DNA from: Pipra filicauda
Taxonomy: Eukaryota; Chordata; Aves; Passeriformes; Pipridae
Direction of reading: 5' to 3'
DNA length: 64,000 bases
NCBI RefSeq assembly: GCF_003945595.2
Contig: NW_024104422.1
Location: 133,743 to 197,742 of the forward strand
Positions 34,520 to 47,503 of this stretch are shown here, piece after piece. A program made the translations under genes and the position numbers. The first letter of the stretch is position 1; each line of letters opens with the position of its first letter. A model generated the notes under the pieces. The model searched no databases and was not told the DNA's origin. It saw only the letters and a program-made list of their open reading frames with translations.

Positions 34520-37500
34520 TTTCTTCTAAGGCTTTTGTAAATGACTGCCCTACAATCTTAAAAACCTTAGCCTTCTCAGTCTGGATTTTTTTCCCCTCCG
34601 ATCAATATCAACATGCACAATATTTATTTTGTGTTAATTTCTCACAGTTGTAGCATCTTCTTTTCTTGTTTCTGAAACAATGTAGGTTGAGCACACCCTC
34701 ACCCTTCTCTCCCTTCCCTATGTGCTCCAGGCTTTTGGTTTCTTCACATCACCAGGAACAATTGGTTGCTGATAGTTGTTTTTTTAATCTTTAACTGCGT
34801 ACATTTAGGAAGAGAAAGGAAAGCAGTAATTTTCTTTGAATTATTTTAGAATTCATTAAATGTTTGTACTTCCCAGATTTGTGTCAAGACTGTAGGTTGA
34901 AAGTACTATGATACATTTGCTGATTGTTCTGTTTGATGACTTGCTGGAAGCATCATCTCATAGTTCAGACAAAAGCTACCAATCATTAGAGACAAAAATA
35001 TTTCTTCATAAATTTCAAGGATTCTTAGGATAGCTCTAGAGTCTGCAACATGATGCACTGGGTGGAAAGTAATATTAGACATGTATGAATATTGCTAGCC
35101 TGAGCCAAAAAAAAAAGAAAAATGTTTCATGTCTGTGAAATTATTTTTAAAAATAAAATTTACATATATTTCTAAATAGGAACCTGTTCAAAATATAAGT
35201 CAAGATGTTAGTACTAGATGTTATCATGTTAGAACTAATAAAATTAATTAATAAAAAACTTCATTTGGATTTAATTTGGCCAAAAGACTTCTCTAAGCAG
35301 CTTGCATTGGGTTTCATAAGGGAAAATCAGAACTGACAGAAAAGGATTATTTTTAAAATGTATTCATGGTAGGGGAAAATACACTCATTACAAGAAATAG
35401 AATTCTTCATCACATAAAGCCCTAAAAAAATTAAACACAGAAACAAGCATGACATATATGTGATCATGCATCATAAATGAATTCCACTAAAAAGGCCTAG
35501 TTAAATGAAATATACTTACCACATCTTAAATAGTATTTAGAAATGGAAAGATGGCAAGAGAGATGGCAGATCTCAGACTAGATAGGAGATATTTATGGCA
35601 TATATTCTGAAATACAATCCTTCAAATTCCAAGGTTTAGATTTTATTTTTACAACCAGAGGCCCAAGCAGGACAGGGTAACAAGGATCTAAGCTACAGCT
35701 GGAGAGGAACTCTAGCACAGCCAGCTAACACACCTCCAGGAGGAGCAGGTGCTGTCCCTCACCACAACACACCCAGCAAGTCCAGGCACAGTTAATCAAC
35801 GTTGTGAGACAGTGCCACGGATCTGGGCCCTGGGTTGTATCAAATCCTTCCAGCACGAGGTAAGGAAATACTGTTTCTCACATTCCCTTCTCCCTTCCTG
35901 CTGTACCGTCAGTTTGCAAACCAAAGAAAATGAATAAAGCTTAACCCTGCTCTTATTCAGTCGGTTTTCATGAGGGTTTTATTTGCTAAAAAACTCCTCC
36001 TCTGTGCCCCAGTTTTCCTTCAGCACTGTAACAACCTTCTCATGGTGGTCTTATGGGCCTGACGCTGACTATTGATCGGCACACGATGTGAAGCAGCTCC
36101 ACCTCACTCGTTGCAGGAATAGTAACAAATCCACAGGTCACAGCAGGGACTGGAGAGGGGCATTGCCCTTTGGGAGCTGCAGTTTCTGCAGCCCGTACTC
36201 CCGCATTACCAAAGACAAGACCCTAAGTAACTTAATCTAGTTTATGCGGATTTGATGCATTTCAAAGGCCCCAGAAATCCGGTGAATGTAGGGTTCCATG
36301 GGGAAAAATGTGAGCTTTTCTTGAGACTTTAGTTTCCTAACACAAGTAAGAGGAAAGCAATAATGATATACTGCCATTATGGGTGCACCTGGAGAAGGGA
36401 TGTTCATCACAACATCACCTTAACAAGGTCTTCAATCTGTCTTGTGTTACCTTCCAAAAGTGCACAGTGAGAATGCAGGTACAGAAATGTGCAGGCTGGT
36501 TTTTAAACAGGCTTATGCTGTCTCTGCTTGCCTCGCCAGGGTTTGTAGTGGCCGTAACATAAACCTTACTGAGCACAATCAACATGGGAGGACAGGCTGG
36601 GGGAAGGGAGGGGGAAAATCAGTCGTGCTACGGATTGTGTGACTAAAATAAGGTATTGAATTTCTGTTTTTCACAATGAAACACTCCAGGACAAATGAGG
36701 TGCTGAAGCAGGATTTATAATTCATTGAGTAATAGGATTTTGTACTGTTTAGCAGGATTAGGCATGTTAAAGAAAGACCTATTTATTTCAGTCTAACAAT
36801 GGAGGAGAAAAGTGTATAGTGCTCTTCGTTGTTATTTTAAGCAATTTACAGGATTACTTAGTAGTGGAGGCCCTGTGCTCCCACTATCTGCAATGTGTCA
36901 CAGTAATGGTGATATTTGAATAATTGCAGTTTTCTCCATACAGTTTCAGAATCACAGCAGTTGAGGGATCAAAGGTATGAAGGTTGGTGCAGGGGAGGGA
37001 GGAAGGAGAGGAGGGATGTCAGGGGAGAAACAGTAGAAACCAATTAAAACATTCCCTTATTAGGCCCATGACCTCAGTGACCTCAGCCGTCCAAGTCTTT
37101 GGGACAGCATGGTTTGTGACTTAATGGTTTCTTTCAGGGGTTTTATGCCAAAGTGCTGACTGTGCTTTCTCCAACGATGTCTGCCATTGACATGGGGACC
37201 AAACCTCTCTTGCAAAGTGGTTGGAGGGAGGAAGAAATTGTTTTTCACTAACACTTAGGATAGAATTTCCTATTACAGGCATTGTTTTATTCCTTCTTGC
37301 TTCTCTTTTTTTTAGAAAAAGCAAAAAAAAAAAAAAAAGAAAAGAAAAAGCAGCTGTACAGCTTTGTTACTTTTTTATTTTCTTAATATTCTGTGGTTTT
37401 CATGCAGTTGTTTACTTCAGTTGGCTAATTGGAAATAAAACTATCAGCACATCCAAGCTAAGGTTTCAGAGGAAAAAGACATGCAGAGAAAGTGGGGAAG

Positions 37501-40500
37501 TGGGGCTTTTCCCAGCAGTGTTCATTCTTGAGCACAGGTATGAAATGGCAGCTTGTGTTAGGAAAGTGCTCAGGTCAAAGAGAAGCTGAAAGCCAGATTA
37601 TTCCTTGGGAATCTGAAATGCAGCTTAATTAAACCAGTGTTAGTATTTCATAACAAAGTTGTTAATCACGGCCACTTTCTTTCTGAATTTAAAGCATCTA
37701 AGGCAGTTTTAAAAAATGAAATCCTTTCCCTCCAGAAACTCAGATGACCAAGCTACACCACCAATTAATTTAACAATTCCTCTAGAAATCTGCAGAGGTT
37801 GCATAATACACAGCTCTAGGCAATTTTAGGTCAGAAAATAAGCCTTAGTGGCATGATCACTTTGCTCTCAAAACCCTTGAGCTCTGCTGTGAGCAACAGA
37901 AGGTCCGTGTTCCTTCCGGCAACTTCATTATTGCTGAAGAAATTGGAAAACTAGGTGCCCAAATTGGGATGACTTTCTGTTGAACACTGAATTAAAAACA
38001 TAATATGCAGAAAATTAAAAGCCGCTTTTTATTCTTCCTAGTAGATGAAACATGAGTCTATTTACAGCAGGAAAAAACAGCTAATGGAAACAACAACAAT
38101 CTTTAAAATCTTTGTCACAGACTCATTTACTGGACTGAGGTGTTCTCAACTTTTAACTACAGATGCATATTCTGCTTGCAGAGCAGAGTGCCAACTGCAA
38201 TGGATACCTACCTAATTTCCCTTTCTACCTAAAGGAACAGCAAAACATATTAAAATATCCTCTGGAGAACAGAGTAAATTTCATGCATGTGCCCATTTTA
38301 AGCAGCACCTGCAGAAAGTGTTTACAGTCTCTTGGTCTCCACAGAAAGAACTGAATTACCGTCAAGTCAGGAACTCACTGGTCTTATGGCAGCAATAACA
38401 AAAAACTTGCAAGTTTTGCTCTTCTCACAGTTTGAAAGCAGATATTAAATATTTGACAACACTAATCATCATGTGGTAGAATTAATTAAAAAACAATCTC
38501 TTGAAAATTGACCATTAGTACAGGCAAAGACGAAACAGAGGGGCGTCAGTAATTTAAAGGAATGGTCATTAGCAGCAGTTCTGTACTTTGATTTGACTGG
38601 TTTCTTGCTAGGATCTAAAACAGTAGGTTACCCAGCAACGAATCTTAAAAATAAGGTAATAAAAATATATTCATGCAATGTGGCAACAAACACTAATTCA
38701 AAAGACAGGATAAATTATTTTGGACCACCGCACTGATCATCAGAATTATATTTTCTTCTCAGAAAATGTTTAGCTGAGATGTGAAACCCTTTTTCAAACT
38801 AGAATTATGCCTCAGAGAATTCCTGGGAGATGAATGTGCCAGATTTTAAAAGCAGTCTGTATGCTAATCATGACATAGAGAAGTATATAAAATAATGCAG
38901 GTAAAAAGCAAATTTGGGCAATCACTCTGAACATGCCTGTTTGCAGGCGTGAGATTAGACCTTGAAGTAGTTAATGAACATGTACTCTTTTGACTTCATA
39001 GACAGTCTCATAACACTTCTTGACTTCTTAGAACCCCATGCCACTGGCAGCAAGGGTCTATGTAAGAATTAAGAAAAGTCCAGTTCCCAGGGCTCTAGAA
39101 TAACTTGCGAGTGTGATGCCTGAGATTCAGAACTTACCTACTGTTTCTGTGCAATGACTTCAGATTATATTTAGAATCCAAACTGAAAAACAGCCCCGCC
39201 GTGTCATATTTCATCAAAGTTAAAATGTCAGTTTTGAACTTGCACTATGAGATTTTTAGATTTTTTATCTATATCAACATGTGGAAAACTATTACCCTAT
39301 GCTTGATGTTCTGAGAAACATCCAAATGCCATACTCTTTTATATTGACTCATTCTGACCAGTTAGTAAAAGCAGTTAAGGAGCAGACAACCAAATCCATC
39401 AAAATTATGTTTAAAAATAAGCCTAAACAATTATTCACTTTAGCCCTATTTGTGGTGTCAGTGGTTTGAGCTTAAAAGCAGACTGAGAGGTCACATGTGA
39501 AATGTATTTCAATCCAGTTGTTAGAACAGCAATCATCAACAACACAGATATGTTCTGTCACCTACAAAATAATGTAAGAATGCTGTGAAACGTGCTTTGA
39601 GGAGGATTAAGGTGATGTCACAGAAAGGACTTCATCAGAAATGAGCTGATATATATGCATGCTGGGCAACTGCACTGGGAAATTATTCAGTCATGGTCTT
39701 TCCACTCATCTTTTATATTATTATATCTGGAACTGTGTTCTAACTCACTGATTCTTTAACTTGCATTATATTATGAGACTTTGCATAGCTATTTTATTTA
39801 AATGTCATTTTGGGATACCAGCCCATGAAACTTCGTTCCTCTACTGGTACACAAATCATCACAAATCCAAAGCCTTACAAACCAACATTCCTACAATCAC
39901 AAGATAGACACTGTTAGAGGTTTTTAAATTAGCTAGTGCCTTCTATTGTTAGGCTTGTTGAGTTGGTGCCACATTATTCAGGACTTTTTCTTTCCCTACA
40001 GTCATTTCACCTGAAATATATTTGAAAAAACAACAAAAGCTGAAGCTACCATGGAATTTATTAATCCCCTGTATTCCAAAGCAAAGATGCATCACAGTGC
40101 AACACAGCCTAACCTGTGGAGTCTTTTAAATCAGTAATTTTAAGCCTGTGATATGCAAATACTTCACTGTCCCTGAACTACTTCTAAAAATCTCCACTAA
40201 AACAAACTACCAAGCAAACAAAACCTCCTACTGTGTGCCTGCAAAAACATTGGAAATGAAAATTACTGTGCCAGATTATATTTGGTTCTGAAATGAAAAA
40301 CTAATGCATGGCTTTACACTCTTCACCTTCCTCAAGAGACCATAAATCTAATCCATTAAGACAAATATCTTTGAAACAAATTATTTGGAGATTTTATAAG
40401 TAAATTTCCTATTTCAGAAGGGTATTATCTTCAGCTGCCCTAAGTCAAACCTCAATCACAGAAGGAGATTATATTATTTTAGTAGCACACAGCATGTAAG

Positions 40501-42593
40501 TAACGTTTGCAGGATTTGGCCAGAAAAATTCTACTATTTTTATGGAGTGTGTGATAAGGTTTTTCAATAGTACCTTGAAGTAAGCCATGAACAATTCTTG
40601 AGCTCAGAGAAGCTCAGTACCAAAACCTTCTAACTATAAAACAACAATTAAGTAGGAGGCAAACAACTGAAGAATGACTGCAAATGTTTGAATTAGTTCT
40701 GCTTAGATAATGTAACATTCATACTCCTCTGAGCCACCAGTTCCCAAGGATTAGTTCTGATAGATACAACTTGCACTACTTCTTTAAAATATTTGCTAAA
40801 AAAACTAGTGTTTCTGTTCTGCAAACTCAAAACACCTGTCTATACAATCAAAGCAAATTCATTACAACCTAAAATCTACTTCAAGGCAACAGGAGATTAG
40901 AATGCTGGTTCAAAAGAAGTGTCTTTAGATTTAGGAAGTAAAGCACGACAGGCTTTTGAAAAGTACATTGAACACATTTTAGAACAAAATCAGACTATAC
41001 TTTAAACTTGGATATTAGGAAGGTATTTGTTACTAAATAGTAACAAGAAATACAAATCTTCTGTCCGAAGATGCAGACTATTAACTTTCCATTGCTGTTA
41101 CAAGTGATTTAAAGCCTGACAATGATCCAAAGGATGTGTATATTCTCTATCCCACTACTGAGGCAAAGGAATGAAAATAATGACACAGCCATGGTAAAAG
41201 AGCACAGTCACGTGTGTGCAATTTGCCACGACAACACGGTAACACGTCTCACGTGCCCTACAGCTGAGCTGAGAGTTCTCCAACAGAGGCATCGTTATTT
41301 TATCTTGTTCAAATACTGCCATGTTAACAAAATCTCAGTAAGAAAAGGCTCAGCTCTGTGATGCCTCAAACACCTTAATTCTATCAGAGTCCAGCCTGGA
41401 TCAGCACAAGTTTGAAAGGCAATTAACGTCATAAGTGTGGGCAGCTCTGAGACTGCAATAATACACTCACGACTCAATTCCTTTGCTCTGAAACAGAGTT
41501 AATATTTACTCTCTTCTATCATTTATCAAACTTACACTCTTTGGTTTTCCATTATGTCTAACACAATGACACCTTGGTGTCCAGAAAACCAAATGATAAG
41601 CAAAATTATCCCCATTGAAAAGGGTATGTATTTATTATGTTATTTTTTTTCCACTGGTTACAGTGTAGAGTTTTTTTATAAGTGAACAGGCCACTATCCA
41701 TGCACAGCTGAAACAGCACTTATTCCAAAACCCAGTGACATATGTTTGTTCTTTCTGACCCTTGGAAACCTGAAGTAGGGTATTTTTTTCTAATGACAGA
41801 TGACCCACAACTTCCAGGCATCTCTAAGATGTCATCTTTGGTACTCAACATCATTAGTCATTCTTAAAAATATTATTCCTCTTCACTGAGACACTGGTTC
41901 TACACGAATCCACCCAGGAAGAAATCTGATTCCCTGTTTAAATTAAATACACTGTGTTTCTGCAATAATGACATGGAATACCAGACCAATCTTCCTAAAT
42001 GTAACGAATGCTTATCCATTTAGTAAAATGTAATGCTTTGACCTTCTTTCCCCACAGGAATCATAATTTCTTATTAGACAACAAACAGACATTTCTGTTG
42101 TATAGCATTTAAAGAAAAAGATTTGAAGAAAACTGCTGCAGTTTGATAGGACGGAGTATTACAGCCCCTGGAAAAGAGAGCACACCATGCATGCTGAAGA
42201 ACACACAGAGTTTACAGAGATAACACTATGATCTGGATTGCAGGACAGTGTTACTTGCAACAACAGAAAAGCAGGTCTCCTGATCTGAGACAAAGCTTTT
42301 GGCTTTGCCAAGGAGAATGTTCATGGACTGTAAGGACTGCACTCCCTCCAATGAGGTAATCAACATACCTGATTCAAATGCTGTAATCCCTGTTACTACT
42401 TTCTCTTTCTCATGTTTAAATCATTGAAACTTTACAGTAGCTTTTTTTTTGTGTGTGGAAAGGAAGCAGTTCAATTTCAAGTACTACTTCAAGAAAAAAT
42501 ACCGTACCATTGCACTATGGTAGATGTAAGTAAGCATTTAAAATTCAATTTAAAATCCAATACCACTTGTGTAATTCTGGCCTTTATTTCTAG

Positions 42594-42650
42594 AGGACGA
42601 ATACAAAGAGAGATTAATCCTCACTCCTTTTCACAATGTAATCAATCCAG
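42594..42650 (+). other. Candidate 57-nt cassette exon, unidentified
   Basis: A good acceptor (TGGCCTTTATTTCTAG ending at 42593) and donor (CCAG|GTAAGGA at 42651) frame 57 nt, a multiple of three. One frame is open and reads GRIQREINPHSFSQCNQS with split codons at both ends, so it would be a symmetric exon whose skipping keeps frame. The peptide is not recognised. Its entry phase does not match the exit phase of the 8242-8378 candidate, so the two would not be consecutive exons. Short open segments between splice-like sites also occur by chance. Confidence 0.18.
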
Positions 42651-43789
42651 GTAAGGACCTAATGTTTTTGCTGAAATGTTTATATGCATATAAGCCTTCA
42701 AATAAGCATAACTGTACCAATGTAAAGATGCCTTGCACTGTTAAAGTGGAAATTCCCTGACATGTCTATGAGTGTGCACGTCTCTCTAAACCTACATGAG
42801 AACTGTTAATACTAAATTATTATATTGGCCAAGGTAAACTACTTGACTGTATGAATTGGGACCATTGTTTCCTCCAGTTTCATGGTATCAAACAAAACAG
42901 TCATGAGAACAAGCGAATTAATTCACATGTAACATCTCAGTGACTGTTCTGAGCACTACCCCTCCACCCCTCCAGATTATTTTTACATGTGTGGTACTGC
43001 ACTGAATACACACCTTCCTGATACTGGGTTGCTTTTCATTTCAGACTTTATGCACTAGTGTTGCTGTATTAAATTCAATCTATAGAGCTACGGGCATGAA
43101 TACTGCCAGGGCTAAAGTGTCGAGCTAAGCAACAACACGTGACAGAAGTTAATCACATTGCATAGTGCAGATATTGCAGTGAATGGGATACGAGAACTTG
43201 TGCAGAATGAAAACTAAATTTTGTATTTTGCAATTACAGGAAAGTCCTGCTGTGGAAACAGCTATCAGGAATGCTGAATGATAGCTTCTATTTCTTTTTT
43301 TCCTTCCTCCCCCCCCAACACTTCTAGACCCTTTTTCTCAGCTAACTGTTCAATAATAATTTTTAGAGCTATATTTACTATAAATGACAATTAGCATGTT
43401 GCATTCTTTTAATGCTGTTCATATATAGTAGTAATGAACTACTATTTTAAAATATTTTTAGAGTTTTTGTTTTTTAATTTTTTGGTAGCGATTTTCTGGT
43501 TTTAAGTAAAGCAGATTGAATCTTTTGCCAGCTCTACTTTTTGTGTGTGTTTGGTTTGGAATGCAGCTGTCTCTCTGAACTGAGAAACAGCTGGGGTACT
43601 ACTTCAGAAACTTCAGGAGCCCAATGTAGCACTACGAGTTGTTCCACAGCAGCATCTATCAGTGCCTCGTTGGTGTAAAGACAAGGATGGATGCAACAGT
43701 GAAGCAAGGGACGCAGTGGGTGTATAATTCTGCTCTCCAAACCTACAAATCTATCTGACTGTCTTCCTTATTCTAAAAGATGCATTTGT

Positions 43790-43866
43790 GCCAATGAGCA
43801 AACTCAAACCCATGTATTACCCTTGGGCTATCAGCTCTACCACCTGAGCACCACCTCCTTTTGCCT
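43790..43866 (-). repeat. tRNA-like relic (tRNA pseudogene or tRNA-derived SINE head)
   Basis: On the minus strand a perfect D arm GCTC-AGGTGGTA-GAGC is present (43833-43848), matching a pol III A box. About 20 bases on comes CATGGGTTTGAGTTT, which resembles a T arm and B box (GGGTTCGA-type) with changes. The 3' part resembles the T arm and acceptor end of lysine tRNA. The anticodon stem and acceptor pairing are broken, so it is not a working tRNA. No A-rich tail or SINE body was identified. Confidence 0.4.
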
Positions 43867-46800
43867 TGGTTCAGCAGAACCTTTTGGCAGCTGCTCTGCA
43901 CTTTAAATAGCACGGGCTCTTTGTCTCCGTAATCTGTTTCACAGTCTGGATGTCAGGTGCTGACAGACTGACCAAGTCACAGCTCCCCTGCCTGCTGACA
44001 CAGCAGGGAGCTGGTTTTGTGCACTGAGCTGTGCAGATACCACCACGTTTAATGTCACTCAGAATGAATGCAGGAGAGACTTCTTTGTCACCCAAAGCCA
44101 TTTAAAGCTCATCAGATACAAGTCTCCTTGCAGTCTCTTGGTTCTAAACCATTCCTTTGCTTACATCTCCAAAACAAAGCCAGATGAGCCATCCTCCAAA
44201 CCTGTCTTGTTACATGTGAGCACATTTTTCTGATAAGGTAAATTACAGAACAAAGGGAAATGCACTGCTTCAGCCCTTCCTCCCTCCTTTAATTATCAGT
44301 GGCTGGAGACACAATTAATTTTGAAATTAAGACTGTCTGCTTTCATAAAAACATATCCTTCCTCGTCTGGCTATGCTTTTTTTTTTTTTTTTCCCCAAGC
44401 AGTGTTTGTAATTATCTTCTGGGTCGCCTCTCAGTTGTGAATAGGCTGTCTGTGTGCCACTCTGTTTCTGCAGTGTTTATAACAACTGGCTGTTTGTGAC
44501 ACAACGTGGCACAGCCAGGGAGAAAAAAACCCAACAAAATGCTTCAGCAGTGCCGCAGAGGCTGATATGATGGAGTAATTAGAGATGTCATACAACCTGA
44601 TAACGTCTTTTAATCACAGGGCCTCCTAATGAGCATGATAAAACTTAAAGCAATTGTTTCAACCCCACCTCTGAGCTAACTAAATCCCTGACTAAAAGGC
44701 ATGGATTTCATAAGCTTCAAACAAGTTTTAGAAAACACCACCACAACCCACTCTGCATGACTTTAAGGGAAGGCATTCACGAAGAAGAAGATTCAGGAAC
44801 GTATGGTGACAGACACGGATAAAACTCCACGTGTCAGAAAGGGCCATGATTTGCTGTTGCTAAAATGTGCTGTGTTGAGCACTTTGGAGACTGGAATTCT
44901 TCCTATAAAGTCTCTGTTCAGACTGGAAGGAAACGCAACTAAAGCAGCTGGGGGTAGGATAATTTTGCTTCTACTTGGTTGACTTGGGTCCTTAATCTCC
45001 CCTTGAGTCAGACCCAAGGCTGACTGTCACAGAAGCCTAGTCCTGAAAACAAGATCCAAAAATGAAGACTGGGACTGGAATCATAATTGTTCAAGTAAAT
45101 TAGAGATGTGTTGTAAATTGCAGTGTGAGATAGACTTAGACCAGGACACTATCAATGAAGATATAATAACCCACTACCATTGGCCAGCCAATCCATTTCT
45201 CTCTTATTTTAATCTCAGAAATGCCACTGCAATATTCTAATTTTGCCTCTCTAAGTTACAGCTTTAGTGACAGTCTTTTACCTTTGGATCTGGACAAAGG
45301 GAGGAACAGTGGAAAAAAGTACAAATAAAAAGCACATCTTGCTCATGCTGGGAGCTGAAGCAATGCAGATCTCAAAATGACAATTCCACTTCTCCCAGAA
45401 AATGAACACTTGACTGGCCTAGGAATACTGCAAATTTCCAGGTCAGGGTCCGTGCTAGCCAGCACACACTCTCTTACCAGACTCTCTTATCCGAGTATCA
45501 TTCCTCAGTTTCACTTTCTGATATGATGATTAAGTGGAGTTCACTTGCCTGCAATACAAAATTTCTAGAAATACTGTTCATTCAATGCATCTCATGATTT
45601 TATGATCCTATTTTGCATCTTTTTTGTTTATTCATATTTGAATTTCTAGCAGGCCATATAATGCTCCAGTATTATTAACTCCATTTTAAATTGATGACTT
45701 TCTCTTTCTTTCTCTTAAATGCTTATGTGTTTGTGAATAATCCAAAGGCAAGTTAAAAAAGATAAAGGAATATCATAATGTAAATATAGCTACTGTCCTC
45801 CCTCAGACAGCTGGCTACACTGTGGCCAACATCTTTCAAGATAATTTTCTTTTTATTTTTCCTTACAGTTACAGCTCTATTCTAATCTGCCAAAAAGACT
45901 CAGTACCATTCCATTCCTTTAAAAAGTACACAGCTTTCAATTCTAGTTCTAGCTCACAATAATCACATTTATCTGCAGACATTAAAGAACTTTACCAAAT
46001 TGGAAAGTGTTATTATCTCAATTTTGTAGGTTAAAAAAGATGTTATAAAACTTTTCCAGGAACGGGGACAAATGTCGAAGTAAGTCGTCCACATGGGATA
46101 TAATCTCTTGACCACAGTAATGCTATTTTCTAAAGATACAGCAATATATATACTATCCAGAATGTATAAAAGAGCAGTATGAGGTACCACAGCAAATTCC
46201 CATTTCTCCGAAAAAACTCATCACAGGAAGAGCCATGACTCCTGATTTGTGAGATTTACCATCTTTTTAAACTTTTGCAGGCAAAGATGACTGATGATGC
46301 CATTAACACCTCTAATTACAGATCTGCTCTGTCACAAGCCAGAGTATGAAGTGGTTAAAATACTGAAAAGCAATTATATTCTACAAGAACTATTTCTGTG
46401 AATATATGCAAATAAGAAAAAAATTTACCTTTCCTCGTACAACAAATGTTAAACTAACTGCTCAAAAAAAGTTAATACATTTTAAATACTTTATTTCATT
46501 TTTTTAATAAAGCGATGGACCTAACTGTAAAACCTAAAACCAGCAGGTAGGAAGAAGGACTAAATATATTACACCTGGAAGAAACACATAAAATTAGAAG
46601 GACATATGCCATACATAAGCTCTTGCATATGTCATGGCCAGTCTTCACGAACGAAGATTTGGGAAAGGTCATTACCCTTCCAGCCTGCGCAGTGGATTTT
46701 TTAGGTGAGACACAGTGTTCTTCTTGCATATGAAGGACATGCAAAAAGGTAGAATTTGATGTTTCCATCAGGAGCATTATGGAAATTTCAGGCAACCTAG

Positions 46801-47011
46801 AAAGTCAAGGAGTCCATTCAAAAGCTATCCAACAGGAGCACCTGAAGCAGGCTGTTTCAACCAGTAGCCTAATGAACAGGGGTCCTCTCACCAAAAGAAA
46901 GCATTCCACCTCATTCAAGCCCCAGTTTCTACAGCACTGATCTCTCCAAAATATCCAAAAACTGTGTGTCCAGGACCAATCCTTGTTAACTTTATGAGTT
47001 ACCTTTTAAGT
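43867..47011. other. Unique DNA, possible conserved regulatory stretch at 44380-44660
   Basis: No gene or repeat was recognised apart from a T run at about 44377-44394. The segment 44400-44660 is balanced in composition and dense in factor-like motifs such as GTAATTATC, TAATTAG and TTTAATCAC, which is typical of conserved non-coding enhancers. Conservation cannot be tested here. Confidence 0.5.
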
Positions 47012-47503
47012 AATGTGTGGCCTTTCTGGAGCACCCAGCATAAGAAATACATGAACTCTTTTGAGTGGGTCCAGTGGAGGCCAGGAAGATGACTGGGGGC
47101 TGGAGCACCTCTCCTAGGAAGACAGGCTGAGAGAGATGGGAATGTTCAGCCTGGAAAAGAGAAGGCTCTGGGGAAAACTTATTTTGCCTTCCAGTACTTA
47201 AAGGCGGCCTACAGGAAAGGTGGGGAAGGACTCTTTAACAGGGAGTGTAGTGATAGGATGGGGGGTAATGGTGAACTAAAAGAGTGTAAATTTAGATTAG
47301 ATATTGGAAAGAAAGTCTTCCCTGTGAGGGTGTTGGGGCCCTGGCACAGGTTGCCCAGAGAAGCTGTGGCTGCCCTATCCCTGGAAGTGTCCAAGGCCAG
47401 GTTGGATGTGGTGGCCACGCCCATGGCATGGGGGGTAGAAGGAGATGATTTCTAGAGTCCCTTCCAAGACAAAACACTTTGCATTCTATGATTTTATGAT
47501 TCT
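47012..47503 (+). mobile_element. CR1 LINE 3' end, about 490 bp
   Basis: Begins within the C-terminal part of CR1 ORF2 (nucleotide motifs GAGTGGGTCCAGTGGAGG and GGAGCACCTCTCCTA) and continues through GGGAGTGTAGTGATAGGA, the LDIGKKVFPVRV and HRLPREAVAAL peptide segments (frame 47258-47455), a worn 3' stem near 47415-47432, and the tail ATTCTATGATTTTATGATT. The 3' stem seen intact in the copies at 11788 and 61060 is mismatched here. Small indels break ORF2 further upstream. Confidence 0.95.

Larger units (their letters stand above)
33849..43789. other. Unique AT-rich DNA with simple repeats
   Basis: No gene or CR1 copy was recognised. A C11-A-C8 tract occurs at 34500-34519, a G-rich purine stretch at about 36990-37026, and an A-rich run at 37320-37350. 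A 57-nt splice-framed open segment at 42594-42650 is listed separately. A minus-strand splice-framed 87-mer at 35520-35606 has stops in all frames and was not kept as coding. Confidence 0.6.

Noticed and set aside
35520..35606. Minus-strand segment between a good acceptor and a GTAAGTATA donor
   Set aside because: All three frames contain stops, so it cannot be an internal coding exon. It could only be a non-coding RNA exon, for which there is no other evidence.
42464..42526. Another splice-like framed stretch ahead of the 57-nt candidate
   Set aside because: The acceptor side is purine-rich just before the AG, so it is a poor splice site. It was not kept.
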